From: Polytrichum commune
Lineage: Eukaryota; Streptophyta; Polytrichopsida; Polytrichales; Polytrichaceae
Length of the DNA: 64,000 nucleotides
Reading direction: 5' to 3'
Assembly (NCBI GenBank): GCA_950295325.1
Contig: OX485805.1
Span: 12,742,501-12,806,500 of the forward strand
Shown: positions 12,100 through 23,424 of the stretch, in pieces
Position numbering within the stretch: position 1 is the stretch's first letter
Layout of the letters: each line of letters opens with the position of its first letter
Position numbers and translations under genes: made by a program
The notes under the pieces: generated by a model
What the model was told of the DNA's origin: nothing
Database searches by the model: none
The model's input: the letters and a program-made list of their open reading frames with translations, nothing else

Positions 12100-13060
12100 T
12101 AACCAAATGCAAGTCTTTAAAGGGCAACAATAGGCACTCACATATGATAGTTTGTGTGACCAAAATATTGAAAATTGTAGCCTTCGATCCGGACTGACAA
12201 TATTCAAACCTTTGGGCATTTTTCCAAAGCCTAGGAAGAACGTTGGGAATTGTTGCGATGGTCGTTTTTGAAGAATTTGAAAAAAGAAGAGTTGGAACCA
12301 ACTTTTGTGTGTGTCCAAAATATTGAAGATCGTAGCCTTGGATCCGAGGTGATAATTTTCAAGTTTTTTGGGCATTTTTTCAAAACCCTAGGATAACCAT
12401 GGGAAGTGTCGTGAGAGTCAATTTTGTAGAATTTTGAAAAACAAGAACAAAAAAAAGAAAACAAAGTTTTGTGTCTCCAAAGTGCTAATTTTTTTTAGCC
12501 TTGGGTATGAGGGGGTAGTTTTCAAATTTTTGGGAAATTTTCCAAAGCCATGGGAAAAACCCTCGGAAGCATTGCAATGGTCATTTTTGAAGAATTCGAA
12601 AACACACACACACACACACTGCAACCAACTTTTGTGTGTTGAAGGTGTTGAACTTTGTAGCCTTGGATCAGAGGTGAAAGTTTTCAAAACAAAAAAGAAA
12701 AGAAAAGACAACGAGAAGCAAATTTTGTGTTTGCAGAATGTCAAAGTTTTAGCCTCGGATCGAAGGGGACAATTTTAAAAATTTTGGGCTTTTTTTCCTA
12801 AAGCGTTAGGAAAACTCTAGAAAGCATTGCAAGAGTCATTTTTGAAGACTTTGAAAAAAAAAAGGGAAACAATTTTTTTTGTGTCAATGTTTTTGAAAAG
12901 TATAATAAAACATTTAAGGTTTTTTGGGCATTTCTCCAAAGCCGAGGGAAGATCCTAGGAAGCATGGTGATGGTCATTTTGAAGAATATTTAAAAGATAA
13001 ATAAAATTTGGAACCAATTTTTGTGTGTCCAAAAATTTGAGCATTTTAGAATTGGTAGCA
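12100..13060. repeat. Degenerate tandem array, unit about 155 bp, six to seven units
   Basis: Each unit contains, in order, a variant of TTTTGTGTGTCCAAAATATTG, TAGCCTTGGATC, TTTGGGCATTTTTCCAAAGC and ATGGTCATTTTTGAAGAATT. Unit starts fall near 12153, 12308, 12468, 12628, 12725, 12870 and 13015, so the period is about 145-160 with one short unit. The overlapping 60-115 codon ORFs on both strands follow from the periodicity. It looks like an old local satellite. Confidence 0.8.
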
Positions 13061-14649
13061 AGTCAAATACTTATTTTATTTTTGACATCATGTAAGGGTG
13101 CTTAAAAACTGCTTGGAAATTTTGCTAGAATTATTTGTAAAAAAATGTTTGTAAAACGTTTAAGATTACATAAACATCAACATATTGGGAAATGTGAAAA
13201 ATTGTGATGTAACATTTTGTACCTATTTGTGCCGTTTAATAACGTTTACACATTTGTAACATATCAAAACATTTGTGTAACATTTGACGTAACATTTATA
13301 CCTATTTTCAATGTTTAAGATTACATAAACATCAACATATTGGGATGCCCTCATGTAACCTTGTGGAAATAATATAGGAAAAAACTAGAAAACACAAGTC
13401 CTATGGATGGGTACTATGTCAATGGTGTCACAACCATTCTATAGCCATGATAAGAGGCTATCATTGCTATCATTTTGAAAGGATGGTAAAGCTTGTCATG
13501 TTTTCGTCACCAATACTGTGCAATACACATGTCTTGAATTCATCAAAATTGGGCCAATATGCTTGGTATCTCTAGGAAGAAAATGAAAAGATTGGACTTC
13601 AAGTACCTTTTGTATGTATGTATGTTTTTCTTTTTCTTTCTTTTCTTCAGATTTCTATGCAAGGTGGAATTCAACAACAAACAATCTCATGTGGGTGACT
13701 CCGGTCATCTTAGAAATTGGTTAAGGAAAATAGGTAGGGTTAAATTCTTATTCCTTGGAGCTAAAACTTACAAACTTTTGAGTTCTAAGAAATGGTTGAA
13801 GTGATATGACATTTGTAGGTATAAATAAAATAGGATGGATAAAAAGATGAAGTAGTAGGAAATTGGTAAGTTGTGAGCAAGAATCACCACCACTCTTAAT
13901 TGCGTCCTAGTCTAAGTGGGGAGTTCCTCTTCACACCATAAGATTCACCACACGCATGTGCAACTTAAATTCACTCAATGTCGGAGAAGTGGTGTGTATA
14001 ACACCTTTTTATTACGCCATGCAAGCATTCATAAATGCTTGTTCATCATACAATGTCGAGAACCCATGGAAAACAAGAAAAGAAACTCTTACTAACTCCT
14101 AACCTAAGTATGCCCTTCCTCCACAAGCGGAGAGTTTGGCCCACCCAACTTCATCCCACGCTTCATCATTCTGCTAACACTGAGCTCAGTCTAGGATCCA
14201 CGCCCTCGGCACCTCCCGCGTCATTCACTGCAACCACCACTAGAAGGAATCCTGTCCAAATCAACCCTCTAGGGTAGCAGGAATTTCACTGTAAAAAGGC
14301 ACCGGTATGGGTGGGTAGTGGTATGTCGCTGCAGTCCTCATGGCCTAGTTAAAAGCCGGGTGACGGACCCAAAAAGCCTCTGTTCACACCTTTTGGGGCT
14401 TCTATGGGTGACGGTCCCCATCCCAAGGGTGATGCATACCCTTTGCCCATTCTACCAAAATGGGTGGGGTGGATTGGGTTTTGGGTGACATTGGGTAGGC
14501 GCCCTCTTGGTGACGTGCACCGGAATTGGGTGCTTTGTGGTGCGCACCATCTACCCGAATCGGTGGACATACCTAGATGGCCACCGTTGTGGGTGCACAC
14601 ATGCCATCCACCTATCATGTGACGACACATCCCACATTGGAGTATATGG
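13061..14649. other. Intergenic; short direct repeats, no gene
   Basis: A ~33-bp segment (TTTAAGATTACATAAACATC and the following bases) occurs at about 13162 and again at about 13313. An 81-codon ORF (13559-13804) and an 80-codon ORF (14035-14277) have no recognisable motif. From 14350 on, GGGTGACGG-like words appear that foreshadow the adjoining G-rich array. Confidence 0.4.
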
Positions 14650-15025
14650 AGGGTATGACAAGTAGGGTAAGGGTAAGGGTTGGGTAGGTGTTGGGTAGCG
14701 ATCGGGTGGATGTTGGTAGCGGTCGGGTAACGGTCGGGTAGCATTGGGTGGGTGTTGGGTTGGCGTTGGGTGGGTGTTTGGGTAGCGTTGGGTAGCGTTG
14801 GGTGGGTGTTGGGGTAGCGTTGGGTGGGTGTTGGTAGCGGTGGGTAGCGTTGGGTAGCGGTGGGTAGCGGTGGGTGGCGTCGGGTAGCGGTGGGTAGCAT
14901 TGGGTGGGTATTTGGGTAGCGTTGGGTAGCGTTGGGTAGCGTTGGGTAGCGTCGGGTAGCGTCGGGTAGCGTTGGGTGGCGTCGGGTAGCGTTGGGTGGG
15001 TGTTGGGTGGGTGTTGGGTGGGTTA
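14650..15025 (+). repeat. G-rich minisatellite, ~10-bp units (GGGTAGCGTT / GGGTGGGTGTT)
   Basis: About 375 bases made of GGGTAGCGTT, GGGTAGCGTC, GGGTAGCGGT and GGGTGGGTGTT units. GGG runs every 7-10 bases on the plus strand give strong potential for G-quadruplexes or a slipped structure. The proline/threonine-rich 159- and 183-codon minus ORFs across it reflect the repeat and are not called as genes. It lies on the left side of the exon-fragment composite. Confidence 0.85.
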
Positions 15026-15437
15026 TCCATATCTTATGTACTCATTGCCACGACCTTCCAGCAAGTTCACACATTGAGTTGAACTTGTCTGTGCATGTAT
15101 CCTCGACTATAATTTAGTGCAAAGACATTGGAGAGTGGGAAACGCATCCATATCCAATAGCAGCTCAAGTGGGCAAGGGACAATGTCCTGAATTGTTATT
15201 GTTTCTTGAATTTCCTTCTCAACACACAAATATTCAACAATTTCACATACCCAAGTGGGACACAGTATACATGTCAAAACTGCATCTGGATAGTCCCCTT
15301 GAAGAAGTGCATTTCCCAAAATCTCCAAAAGTGACAAAACGAATTCGGGCTCTGCTCGCTGTGCTTGGCTCTTGATGGACTACTGGCGACATATTTTTGG
15401 GGAGCTTGTAGATAGAACATCCATCGCTTCTTGACAA

Positions 15438-16968
15438 TGCCACCCATTTGTGGGTGTCAAGGTGATTCATTGTCCTCCCACCATAATTCTGTAGATTCAG
15501 ATCCAAAGTTGGATTAGAGATAATGGAATGCAAAGATATACAAAAAAAAAAAAAACCTAAACTGAAGCTTTTGAGATGTGGATAGACAATGCAAGGTAGC
15601 AAGCAATGTTAAAGATGATAAGTAGCTCGCACAGATGAAAATTAGTACCAGGAAGTCAGGAGTTCTCACCATCACTGTGAAGTGTGTTTCATATTCTGAC
15701 AGGCTGCTGGGCTCTGTTGTGTATACATTATTTGAGAAACGACCCTGCTCAAAGTATTCCTCATCAGTATGGCCATCCACTTCTGTTGATTGAATTTCTA
15801 TCTACTTACTATTACTTTCTACACTCTTTTATGTCACAGCTTCTGACAAAAGATGTCATTTCTGACACATTACACAAACAAGACATGTATTAATCTGGAA
15901 CTGACTAAAGTAGTAAGTAGTGTCATCACACCTGATATTCAATGAGCAAAAACATATGACTTACCCAGAAAACATCACATATAAAAATTTCAAAGGGTTG
16001 CACACTCCTCAGTAGAACAACATAGCGAAGATCAAACTTTCTCCCGTGGAATAATGCTGGTTGGTCGATATACTTCTGACCAATTTTGGGTCCAGTTTCC
16101 ACTAGCCTCACTAGTGCTGGCAAGCTCCCTACAATAGATGTATCAATGGTGCGGGCCATATTGCAGGGCTTGACAATCCACAAGTTGTTTTCATTCTTCT
16201 CTTCCCGTTCTAAAAAGTCACCAATGAGAGCAGGTAGTTGTCGCTCCATATTGTATGTGGGTTGTAACCAAGATGGTGACCCAAAAGCCTGACAATGAAA
16301 TCAGACAAGATCTCTCCTTGAACCTTACAAATGGAGGTCTACAAAGGTCTACAAATTTCTACTTCACAAGTTAACATGTGTCCAGTAGAACGTCTGCAAC
16401 GAGCGTCAGTCAAAGATGTGATAACCCCACCCTTGGCTGACTAGAGAATTCTCTACATATTGAGTAATCAATTCTACCATTCGTAGACAAACTCTGCAAA
16501 ATTTTGACTTACAAGACTGCATCTCCCACTTTAAGGTGCCCACATTTCAAAACTTATATTGGTTATAAATGGTTGATAAACCTGAACTTTCAATGTTGAA
16601 GCACATTCACAAATAACTCAAGCAGTACATGCAAAACCTTTTCCTATCATCTTAACAGCAAACCTACAACTTCAAGGTGTACTCGGTGAGCTGGGAGAAC
16701 CTTCTGCATAGTGTCCGCCAGGTTATGCTTCATAACAATACACGCCTCTGATGGGAACTGATTGACATATTGGTGTGGTTTAATCCCTGTTGCTTTGCAA
16801 AACTCATCCTATATTTGCATATGTGTCCAGATGATGTCGGCATCCTTTGGTTCATCCACTGCATATGCACACAAGACAAAAACCCTAAAGCTTATTTCAA
16901 ATTCCAGAGTCAATAGTTTTTGCACAGGTTCTTCCTCATCCTCATAACTACTTTCATTACCACCACGC
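15438..16968 (-). pseudogene. Fragment of a tubulin-tyrosine-ligase-like 12 (TTLL12) gene, four exons with introns
   Basis: Minus-strand exons: 16701-16968, 15965-16288 (108 codons), 15670-15744 (25 codons) and one starting at 15488. Junctions are canonical and in phase. The exons encode EPKDADIIWTHMQI, HQYVNQFPSEACIVMKHNLA, SPSWLQPTYNMERQLPALIG, NNLWIVKPCNMARTIDTS, ETGPKIGQKYI, KFDLRYVVLLRS, SEYETHFTVM and NYGGRTMNHLDTH, matching the ATP-grasp TTL domain of plant TTLL12-like proteins. Defects: an in-frame TAG follows MQI near 16808; the segment before EPKDADIIW is shorter than I expect for the family; and homology stops after LDTH near 15440, so the domain's C-terminal part is missing. The N-terminal half is absent too. 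It lies downstream of GlnRS and pyrophosphatase fragments on the same strand and is probably a captured, non-functional piece. Confidence 0.88.
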
Positions 16969-17327
16969 CTAAATGTGCAGAAGATACTGGCCACACAGCG
17001 AAAAACTATCAAGTTGAGGTTTGATTACACAGAAAGGTATAAGCAAGTATGCTTTCAAGATCAAAATGTTCCAGATTTTGTTCTCAAAAGAACAACATCT
17101 GCCCTTGTGCCTTGAAAGTTCAAGCCTAGAATTCTCAGACCTGAACCTTGCCTTCATCTCAAAATGCAAGTGACCAGCACTGTTGAGTCAGTGTTGATAC
17201 ATACCCTTCAAGGTTTAATATCTTTGCAGTGCTAACTGACTTAAAAGTGATACGTTAAACATTCATTCAACTCAAAACCCATCCTTTTAAGTCTTGCTAC
17301 TATATACCTATGTAGACTTGTACTAAC

Positions 17328-17800
17328 CTCAGTAGGACACTCTTGCCTGGCGCAAGACCATAGTAGTCTTTGGAGTCTTTCAACCGAACATCTGAAGACT
17401 CCATGTACAAGACCTTTGAGAAAGGTACCTGCCAACCCAGCACAATTCTTACTGATCTCAGAATATGGTTTAAATCTTGCTACCAAAAATAAATTTATCT
17501 TCAGAATCGTATTCAAACATAATATTGTGATACTTTTTACATTAGACTCACCCACAAATGATCCTTGCAAATAATGAACTCATTTCTTCTGAGACACAAT
17601 TCACACAAGACTGATTGTTGTTCTACATCCGAATCCTAATGTCGATAATACTGTAGGTAAGATATTCCAACTGAAAGATGACAAGATATAGTGCTTCATT
17701 AAATCAAGAACCTTACCTTGTAAGTGCCTTCTCTGGCATCAGGCCAAATCTTTGCCTCAAGCTCTTCCACCTCCCCCTCATTGAAGTTTGTGACAACAAC
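17328..17800 (-). pseudogene. Fragment of a plant glutaminyl-tRNA synthetase gene, two exons
   Basis: Two consecutive minus-strand exons: 17717-17800 (28 codons, VVVTNFNEGEVEELEAKIWP...) and 17328-17428 (101 bases, VPFSKVLYMESSDVRLKDSK... KDYYGLAPGKSVLL). They join in phase at AAG|GTAAGG and a CAG acceptor. The sequence corresponds to the start of the anticodon-binding beta-barrel region of class I GlnRS. No catalytic domain (HIGH/KMSKS) exons and no following barrel exon were found nearby, so only an internal slice of the gene is present. It cannot encode an active synthetase. Position and strand tie it to the neighbouring pyrophosphatase and TTLL12 fragments. Confidence 0.8.
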
Positions 17801-18354
17801 CTGCATGGCAACAACAAAAAGAACATTATTACAGAAAAGGCTAGACCTGTAAAACTTTGCAAGGGGATTTCAAATAGGAGCTAAAGAACCACAGGCCTGG
17901 AGTACTAGAGGAGACTTGCTTATTGCTTAGAAAATGCCCAATTCACATTCTGCTCAAAGTTTTGAAGTTCTCCCATTCAGAGCCCGTGACAGAAGCAATT
18001 TCATTTCAGATTCATCTACAAACAAGCATCACACAGTGAAAGAGAGGCAAAGACTAAACTGCAATTTTGCAAGTTAACAACCCGTTTTTTTTTTTTACCG
18101 AGAAACAAAGTGTAAACTTCACCCCAGGTTGCAAAGCCATGGTGCGTATGCAGCAAAAACAGGGGAGTCCACACCACGGGGGCTTTCTTTGAGAAGCAGA
18201 GGAAGATATAAATAGCTCACTTAGGTAACAGTGAGCACTAAATAAACCCTACCAAAACTGAAGCTCCTCCTGTAGAACTCGTGATTGGCAGATAGTTGTT
18301 ACCCTCCAAGTTTCAGAAGTATGAGACTGAGTGACGTCTACTTTTTGCATAGTT

Positions 18355-19476
18355 TTAGACAAGTGAGAGTTCGCCGGTGGGGACAGACCTCTTCACCAGC
18401 TTTGCCCACGCTTCATTGGTCTCCAAAATCACCTTCAACGCGTATGCCTGCATCAACAAATGCAATAGATATTTATGAACAACTTTCCATTGTCTATGAA
18501 TTGGAAGTATCAGGTGCATGTTATTCAACAAAGACGGTTGGGGTAAGGTAGATGTGCCATTGGACACCTATATTTAAGTGGTATATAGATAGGTGTGCTT
18601 CAAGAATAGATACCAAAGAGACACGTGGTCAAAAGAGATTGGACTACATGCTCAAAAATGATAACCGATCTAGATTCAATAATTGGGAGACTTACATTAC
18701 CCTTTAACGAGCATCAAAATCTTCAATTGACAATGTATATCATATTCATATGCATTCCAGAGATTACGAGGAAAGTGGCTATGGCCTTGATTTGGATTTG
18801 CTAACCATCTCATACAAATCGAATGTTCCATATCCTAGGATAGTGGGCTAGTAAAAGAAGTAACCATTTGATACTCATCTATTTTAGTGCCAATTGGATT
18901 CATGCAGATTTAGGTCGGATAAATGGAAGCTTGTTGATTTCCTCGTACTGGATTCTACAGGTGTTAATAAGATTGAATGCAGATTCAACACTGCTGACCC
19001 AAAGCCAGTGACAAACTAAACCTATCATGTATACTGAGCAGCTCAGAGTGTGTCCAACAAGAATCAGCTGCAAAATGATTCTCTCAAAAATTGGCTTTCA
19101 AAGGTTTTCAAAGGCTTCCAAAGTATGTCATAAACCTTCATTGCCCACCAATTATTCAGTGAGAGAACCTTAAAAGAGTTCTCAAATTTTTGAGGGTGGG
19201 GTTTTAGGGGTTTGCCTCTCTCAGAAATTGGTGGGCAGATAATATTTGGAAATCATTTGGGTGTTATAGGTGAGACAGGTATGCAGCTTCGCTGCCAAAA
19301 ACACCTAGAAAAGAGGACAATCTTAAAGGGATTGTTGGAGTCTCGGATAAAATAATGAACCTGCTAAACCATCATACCTTATCAGCAGCCTTGTCACCAA
19401 GCCCAAACTTGTTAGCAGGCTTTCCATCAGGGGTTTTGTAGTCCTGGAACCAGTCTCGAATTGCTGTCAAGGTGCC
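18355..19476 (-). pseudogene. 3' fragment of a plastid-type soluble inorganic pyrophosphatase gene, last two exons
   Basis: Minus-strand exon 19378-19476 (33 codons, GTLTAIRDWFQ and DYKTPDGKPANKFGLGDK) ends at AAG|GTATGA. Exon 18355-18447 follows a GATGCAG acceptor and encodes AYALKVILETNEAWAKLVKR then SVPTGELSLV and a TAA stop. This matches the C-terminus of plant chloroplast soluble pyrophosphatases (PPA6-like), which hydrolyse PPi in the stroma. Upstream exons with the catalytic DxDPxD region are not seen, so the gene is 5'-truncated. The reading frame and splice sites of the remaining part are intact, which suggests either recent capture or constraint by chance. Confidence 0.85.
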
Positions 19477-22275
19477 CTGTAACATAACACACAAATATGA
19501 ACAAAGAATGTCATATTTACCAAACTAAGGATCTTTGGAACATGAAAATCTTCAGACTTCCTAGACGTAAACAGTAAGGCGTCCTGAACTTACAACTTAC
19601 CACACTGGAGGTGTTGCTTTGTGTCCCCGATTGCCACACGTTGTTGAAAGGCTCACTATGCGAAGAAGAGTACTGAACTTCGCAGGAACGACAATGTAAA
19701 TAGATACGTCCACAATTTGATGATGGATAGAGAGTAACTTATAACACAGTGGACTACACAATAAGTGTTGTAATGCGAGCTCAAGTCCTGCATGAAGGGA
19801 TCTATAGAGCACGATGTGCAACTATGAACCGTGACACCAGATTCTAACTACAAACAGGAGGGATGAGGCAAGGGGTAGTGGTAGACCAAGCAATTGATGG
19901 AGCGATGGATGGACATAAACTTATAACACAATCGACTACACAATAAGTACTGTGTTGCATTGGTAGAGCCGTTTCAACGGGGACGATCCCAAAGGACCCC
20001 GATGGAGATGGGAAACCCAAGCAGTCCAGCATTCCCTCCGCCGCCAAAGAAACCTCGTACTCATGGATGAGATCTTTCATGGTTTCCAATTGGCTCTGCA
20101 ATTTGTGGTTCACAAATGCAAGTTGACGGCCCACAACTACAATCTCATGCTCTATCTGGTCACCCTCGGAGCCAGACATCAGGAAAGGTGGACAACAAAC
20201 AAGGGTTTCAGGAGGTTGCTTGGATTTGTACTCCACATACCCACAATTTCCTCACACAAGCAGATTTTAATTTGACACACTCACAACAATGCAAGCATCA
20301 GCTGCACCTCACACAAAATATTGGAATGGGGGCTGCCAACCTGCTGGAACTCCAAAAAATGGCGCCGAAACAAGTTGCACAGGGCAATATTAGGTATTCA
20401 AATTTAGGGTTTGGAGGAGAACAGGTGGGTGTGACTGTGCGGGCAACCATTGACCACATGCCAAAGATCCAGTTTGGGCGAACGGAAAGAGAGAACACCC
20501 ACAACCGAAGAATAACAAAAACCCACAAATTGATCCAATTGATCCAACCCACATGCTGTATTTTGCACTTAATAGTAGTTGGAGTCGTTCCTGGACCTTT
20601 GCCACACGTTTGTTGCGCTCGGCCTCGTAGGTGCCTGGCTCTTCCACAACAAACCTCCTGAACGCCCCCACCCTCTTCCACACTCCCTTCCTCCTCTGCG
20701 TTCCCCTCCTCCTGCGCGCTACCTCCACAGTCCATGTTGCACTCTTTGTCCTCCCTTCCTTCCACAAACACTCGCCTACGCTTGGCCTCCCGACTTTGCG
20801 CCTCCTCCTGCCCCTAGTCGCAATCACTCCCTCCCATCTCTACTCTTCCCTCATCTGCATGCCTCAATTCGCATTGCCCTCTTCCTTCGATGCAATGGAA
20901 TATAGGTTGCAAGGAGCCAACGCCAAGAAACTCGACCTCTCCACTCGCCTGGACAACTCCAACGCTAGCATCCCGCAATAATTTGGCATGCTCAAAGAAT
21001 CCCAAGTAGGCAGGCGTGGAGGACTTCTCCATGCGAGGGAAGGATTATACGAATACAACACACGAACCTGCGCACATACAATACCCTAGCTGAGCACATG
21101 GGCGAGGTGGGTGCCACAGTCACCGGGTTTGGTGTTGTCACCCACATGGGCAACCGTGTGGGCGGACAGCACATCACAAGTACATGCAGCCTGCGAGACA
21201 TCTAATCATGTTCCTAGTTCTTTGCCAATAATTCAATGATGATTGGATATTATTGCGCAAATTATCTAATGGTACATTCTGTGTGTTCGAAGTGATTTTG
21301 CTTGCATTGGCCACAATTTAATGATTTGAGCATATGTGGACTTATTAGCATGCCACATAGGTATGGCTGAAGTGGGTAGTCACCATGCTTGCGTACTCAA
21401 CAATGTTTACAAACAACCAATGCGCATGGAGAAACAAAAGGGAGAGCACAATAGGACTATTAGTGCACCTAACTTGATCAAGCCATGAAATTATCCTACA
21501 CTCCCATTTGGACATAGGCATGTCTCTGCATGTAAACATACATGCCTCAATTGAATTTTGGCGGGCTCTCTGACACAATGCATTGGAATTGTCGCAGAAG
21601 TAGTAGCCACATATAATAGAGCTTGCAAGGTGTGTTCAATACATGTTTCAAGATTTTACAAGGGCGCCATAGTGTTTTATAAGGAAGGTGGATATGGGTG
21701 TTGTAACAACATTAGGAGCAGCTTGGGGCTTCTTCTTCGGAACAGTCGCTCTGGAGAATTCTTACATGAGTGCAAGGAAAATGTGAGATTGGTGTAGTTT
21801 TCATCACCACTTTGTTCGTGATTAGTGAACCAGAAAGGAAACAGAAGTTGCGTTGTGTAGTGGTTAATTACACTCCTCCGTTGTGCTCATGGTTTTTTTT
21901 TGGGGTGGAGATCGAGTTGCAATAGCGGAAGTATGTCATCTGGATTATCATGTGAGCAAGGAGGTGAGTGTGAGTCATGGGGAACCCATTCGACGGAGAG
22001 TGATGATGCACGTGCATCATGAATTGACAGTGGGCTGGGTGTGTTAAGTTATGTTAAGTTATAATGTCATGGTGCATCATTCCCCCTCCCTCCAATGTCT
22101 CGCGTGTGCACCTACTAGAATAAAAGTGCTATACTTTCTGCACCCTTATTGGAGTACTTCTATGTAATTATTATTTCTCTAATGACCTTCACATATTGCG
22201 TATTGCATATTGACATTACCCATATTGTCATTACCCAAAAAAAATGTGCAAAAATGCTTCCAAGACCAAAAGGGG
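19477..22275. other. Unidentified region with two minus-strand open stretches
   Basis: A 130-codon minus ORF (19844-20236) has a charged, possibly coiled-coil part (VNHKLQSQLETMKDLIHEYE). A 145-codon minus ORF (20390-20827) begins very basic and contains TYEAERNKRVAKVQERLQ, the kind of short basic helix seen in several unnamed plant nuclear proteins. A plausible donor lies in the latter after ERLQLLL. They could be exons of one further gene fragment or of a transposon gene. Overlapping plus ORFs are proline-rich and look like shadows. From 21800 to 22275 I see nothing coding. Confidence 0.3.
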
Positions 22276-23424
22276 TTATTCTATGTCGCACATCAATTCA
22301 CAATCACCGACAAGAACGGTTTGATGGCCATATGAATCTCCAAAGTCCGCATCATAGAGGTCTCTCCCAGACGACAAACAAGTGTAGTTTTCCAAAACAT
22401 GTCCGACCACCCATGTCTGCGTACATGTGGCCAACACAGTCTGATTCACACCCACAAGTTTCTTGGAGGGTATTCTGATTGCCACTAATTCTCCGCTCGT
22501 AGATCCGTAGAACTCCCCCCACATAGGGTATGCTGCATTGTTTCCGCCACCCCATGGGCGTGTCCCATGTGCATGGCTGAGCATAGGTGCACAACAACCA
22601 TCGGGCGCAACAAATTCGGGGGATGGGCAACCACTCCCTTGCAACCCTGGCGATGGTGCGTGTGCAACAACTAGTTGTTTTACGAAGCAGGCAGGTGGTA
22701 GCGATCCCAACATTTGTAGGGACCCGGAGGAATCCCCTCCGTTGTTGTATTCATCCCCCCCCCCCTCGACATCCAACACAGGAGATAGAGCAACGGCTTG
22801 CACACCCGGAATTTTTGCACATGTCGGCTGTAGCAAGGGGGCCTCCAATATTTGCTGGACAGACTCGTTGACACGTGCCAACGAGCCTTGGATAGGCTGC
22901 ACATCACTTTGGGCACACCCGCTCCCCTCACCCAACAGCAATGGATGTCCTTGCCGAGGGAGTTCCAAGCATCCAGACCTGACATCCGTGGACATGCTAG
23001 GTGGGAAGCCTCCAATGTGTGCCTCCATTGTGTGCCCATCACATTGCAGTGGCTGCGGGCCGCAATGCACAACACGTGCAACATGTGTATTTGTCTTGGT
23101 GCAATTGGTATCCCCTACAATGGCGTGCTGAACACCAAGGCTGGTATTGTGTGTTGATATTCCTGCACGAGCGCGTCGCAGAGAATTGGCTGCCCATCCC
23201 GCATATGATGGCTTTGAAGACACATTGGCCCAGTTGAAACGCCGTTTTTTGTGAGGAATTTCTTGTGCCAAGGACATGACGAGCGGCGATGCATTTGATC
23301 GACCAGAAGGTTGTGCGAGGATGGGAGGAGTTGGATGACACATGATTCGCCGCAAATTATTAATCCGACAACGGTGTACGGACGGATGTGCCGTGTAACA
23401 ATGACTGACAACCAGGAAAACCAC
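22276..23424 (-). CDS. Hypothetical 382-codon ORF, family not recognised
   Basis: This is the second longest open frame of the window, with an ATG at 23424 and a stop at 22276. The protein is rich in cysteine, glycine, serine and proline. It has a basic patch near residues 55-85 (HKKRRFNWANV, SLRRARAG) and a glycine/asparagine-rich stretch near residue 225 (EGGGDEYNNGGD). I see no domain signature, signal peptide or membrane segment. The block is more GC-rich than its flanks, which favours long chance ORFs; a 197-codon plus ORF overlaps it. It could be an exon of a gene fragment upstream of the 15-19 kb composite, part of a transposon gene, or chance. Another minus ORF at 23608-23877 (SNRKRHEHAVDSHPQS) may belong to the same unit. 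Confidence 0.3.
   Translation of the reverse strand: MVFLVVSHCYTAHPSVHRCRINNLRRIMCHPTPPILAQPSGRSNASPLVMSLAQEIPHKKRRFNWANVSSKPSYAGWAANSLRRARAGISTHNTSLGVQHAIVGDTNCTKTNTHVARVVHCGPQPLQCDGHTMEAHIGGFPPSMSTDVRSGCLELPRQGHPLLLGEGSGCAQSDVQPIQGSLARVNESVQQILEAPLLQPTCAKIPGVQAVALSPVLDVEGGGDEYNNGGDSSGSLQMLGSLPPACFVKQLVVAHAPSPGLQGSGCPSPEFVAPDGCCAPMLSHAHGTRPWGGGNNAAYPMWGEFYGSTSGELVAIRIPSKKLVGVNQTVLATCTQTWVVGHVLENYTCLSSGRDLYDADFGDSYGHQTVLVGDCELMCDIE

Larger units (their letters stand above)
15438..19476 (-). mobile_element. Composite of exon fragments from three unrelated genes, probable transposon gene capture
   Basis: Within 4 kb the minus strand holds, 5' to 3', terminal exons of a plastid pyrophosphatase, internal exons of GlnRS and TTLL12 exons. 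All are co-oriented, all are partial, and all keep introns, so they came from genomic DNA rather than mRNA. Fusion of partial genes in one orientation is known for plant Helitrons and Pack-type DNA transposons. I could not find convincing termini: a possible Helitron-like CTAG with a small stem near 14345 lacks the expected following T, and no long terminal inverted repeat was seen. Limits of the element are therefore unknown and may reach 14.3 kb or 23.9 kb. Confidence 0.6.

Noticed and set aside
12006-12778. Cluster of overlapping ORFs of 60-114 codons on both strands
   Set aside because: They follow the ~155-bp tandem periodicity and have low-complexity K/N/F-rich content.
14340-14365. Possible Helitron 3' end (CTAG with a small stem on the minus strand)
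   Set aside because: The base after CTAG is not T and the stem is short and imperfect, so it cannot be used to define an element end.
14349-15030. Long proline/threonine-rich minus ORFs (183 and 159 codons)
   Set aside because: They run through a 10-bp tandem repeat and read as repeated PTLPNATQRY-type units in more than one frame; this is a property of the minisatellite.
15107-15437. Further TTLL12 exons at the left of the fragment
   Set aside because: The minus ORFs there show none of the expected C-terminal TTL-domain motifs; homology ends after LDTH near 15440.
20579-20981. Proline-rich plus ORFs (108 and 116 codons)
   Set aside because: C/T-rich composition explains them; they overlap a more plausible minus-strand open stretch and show no motif.
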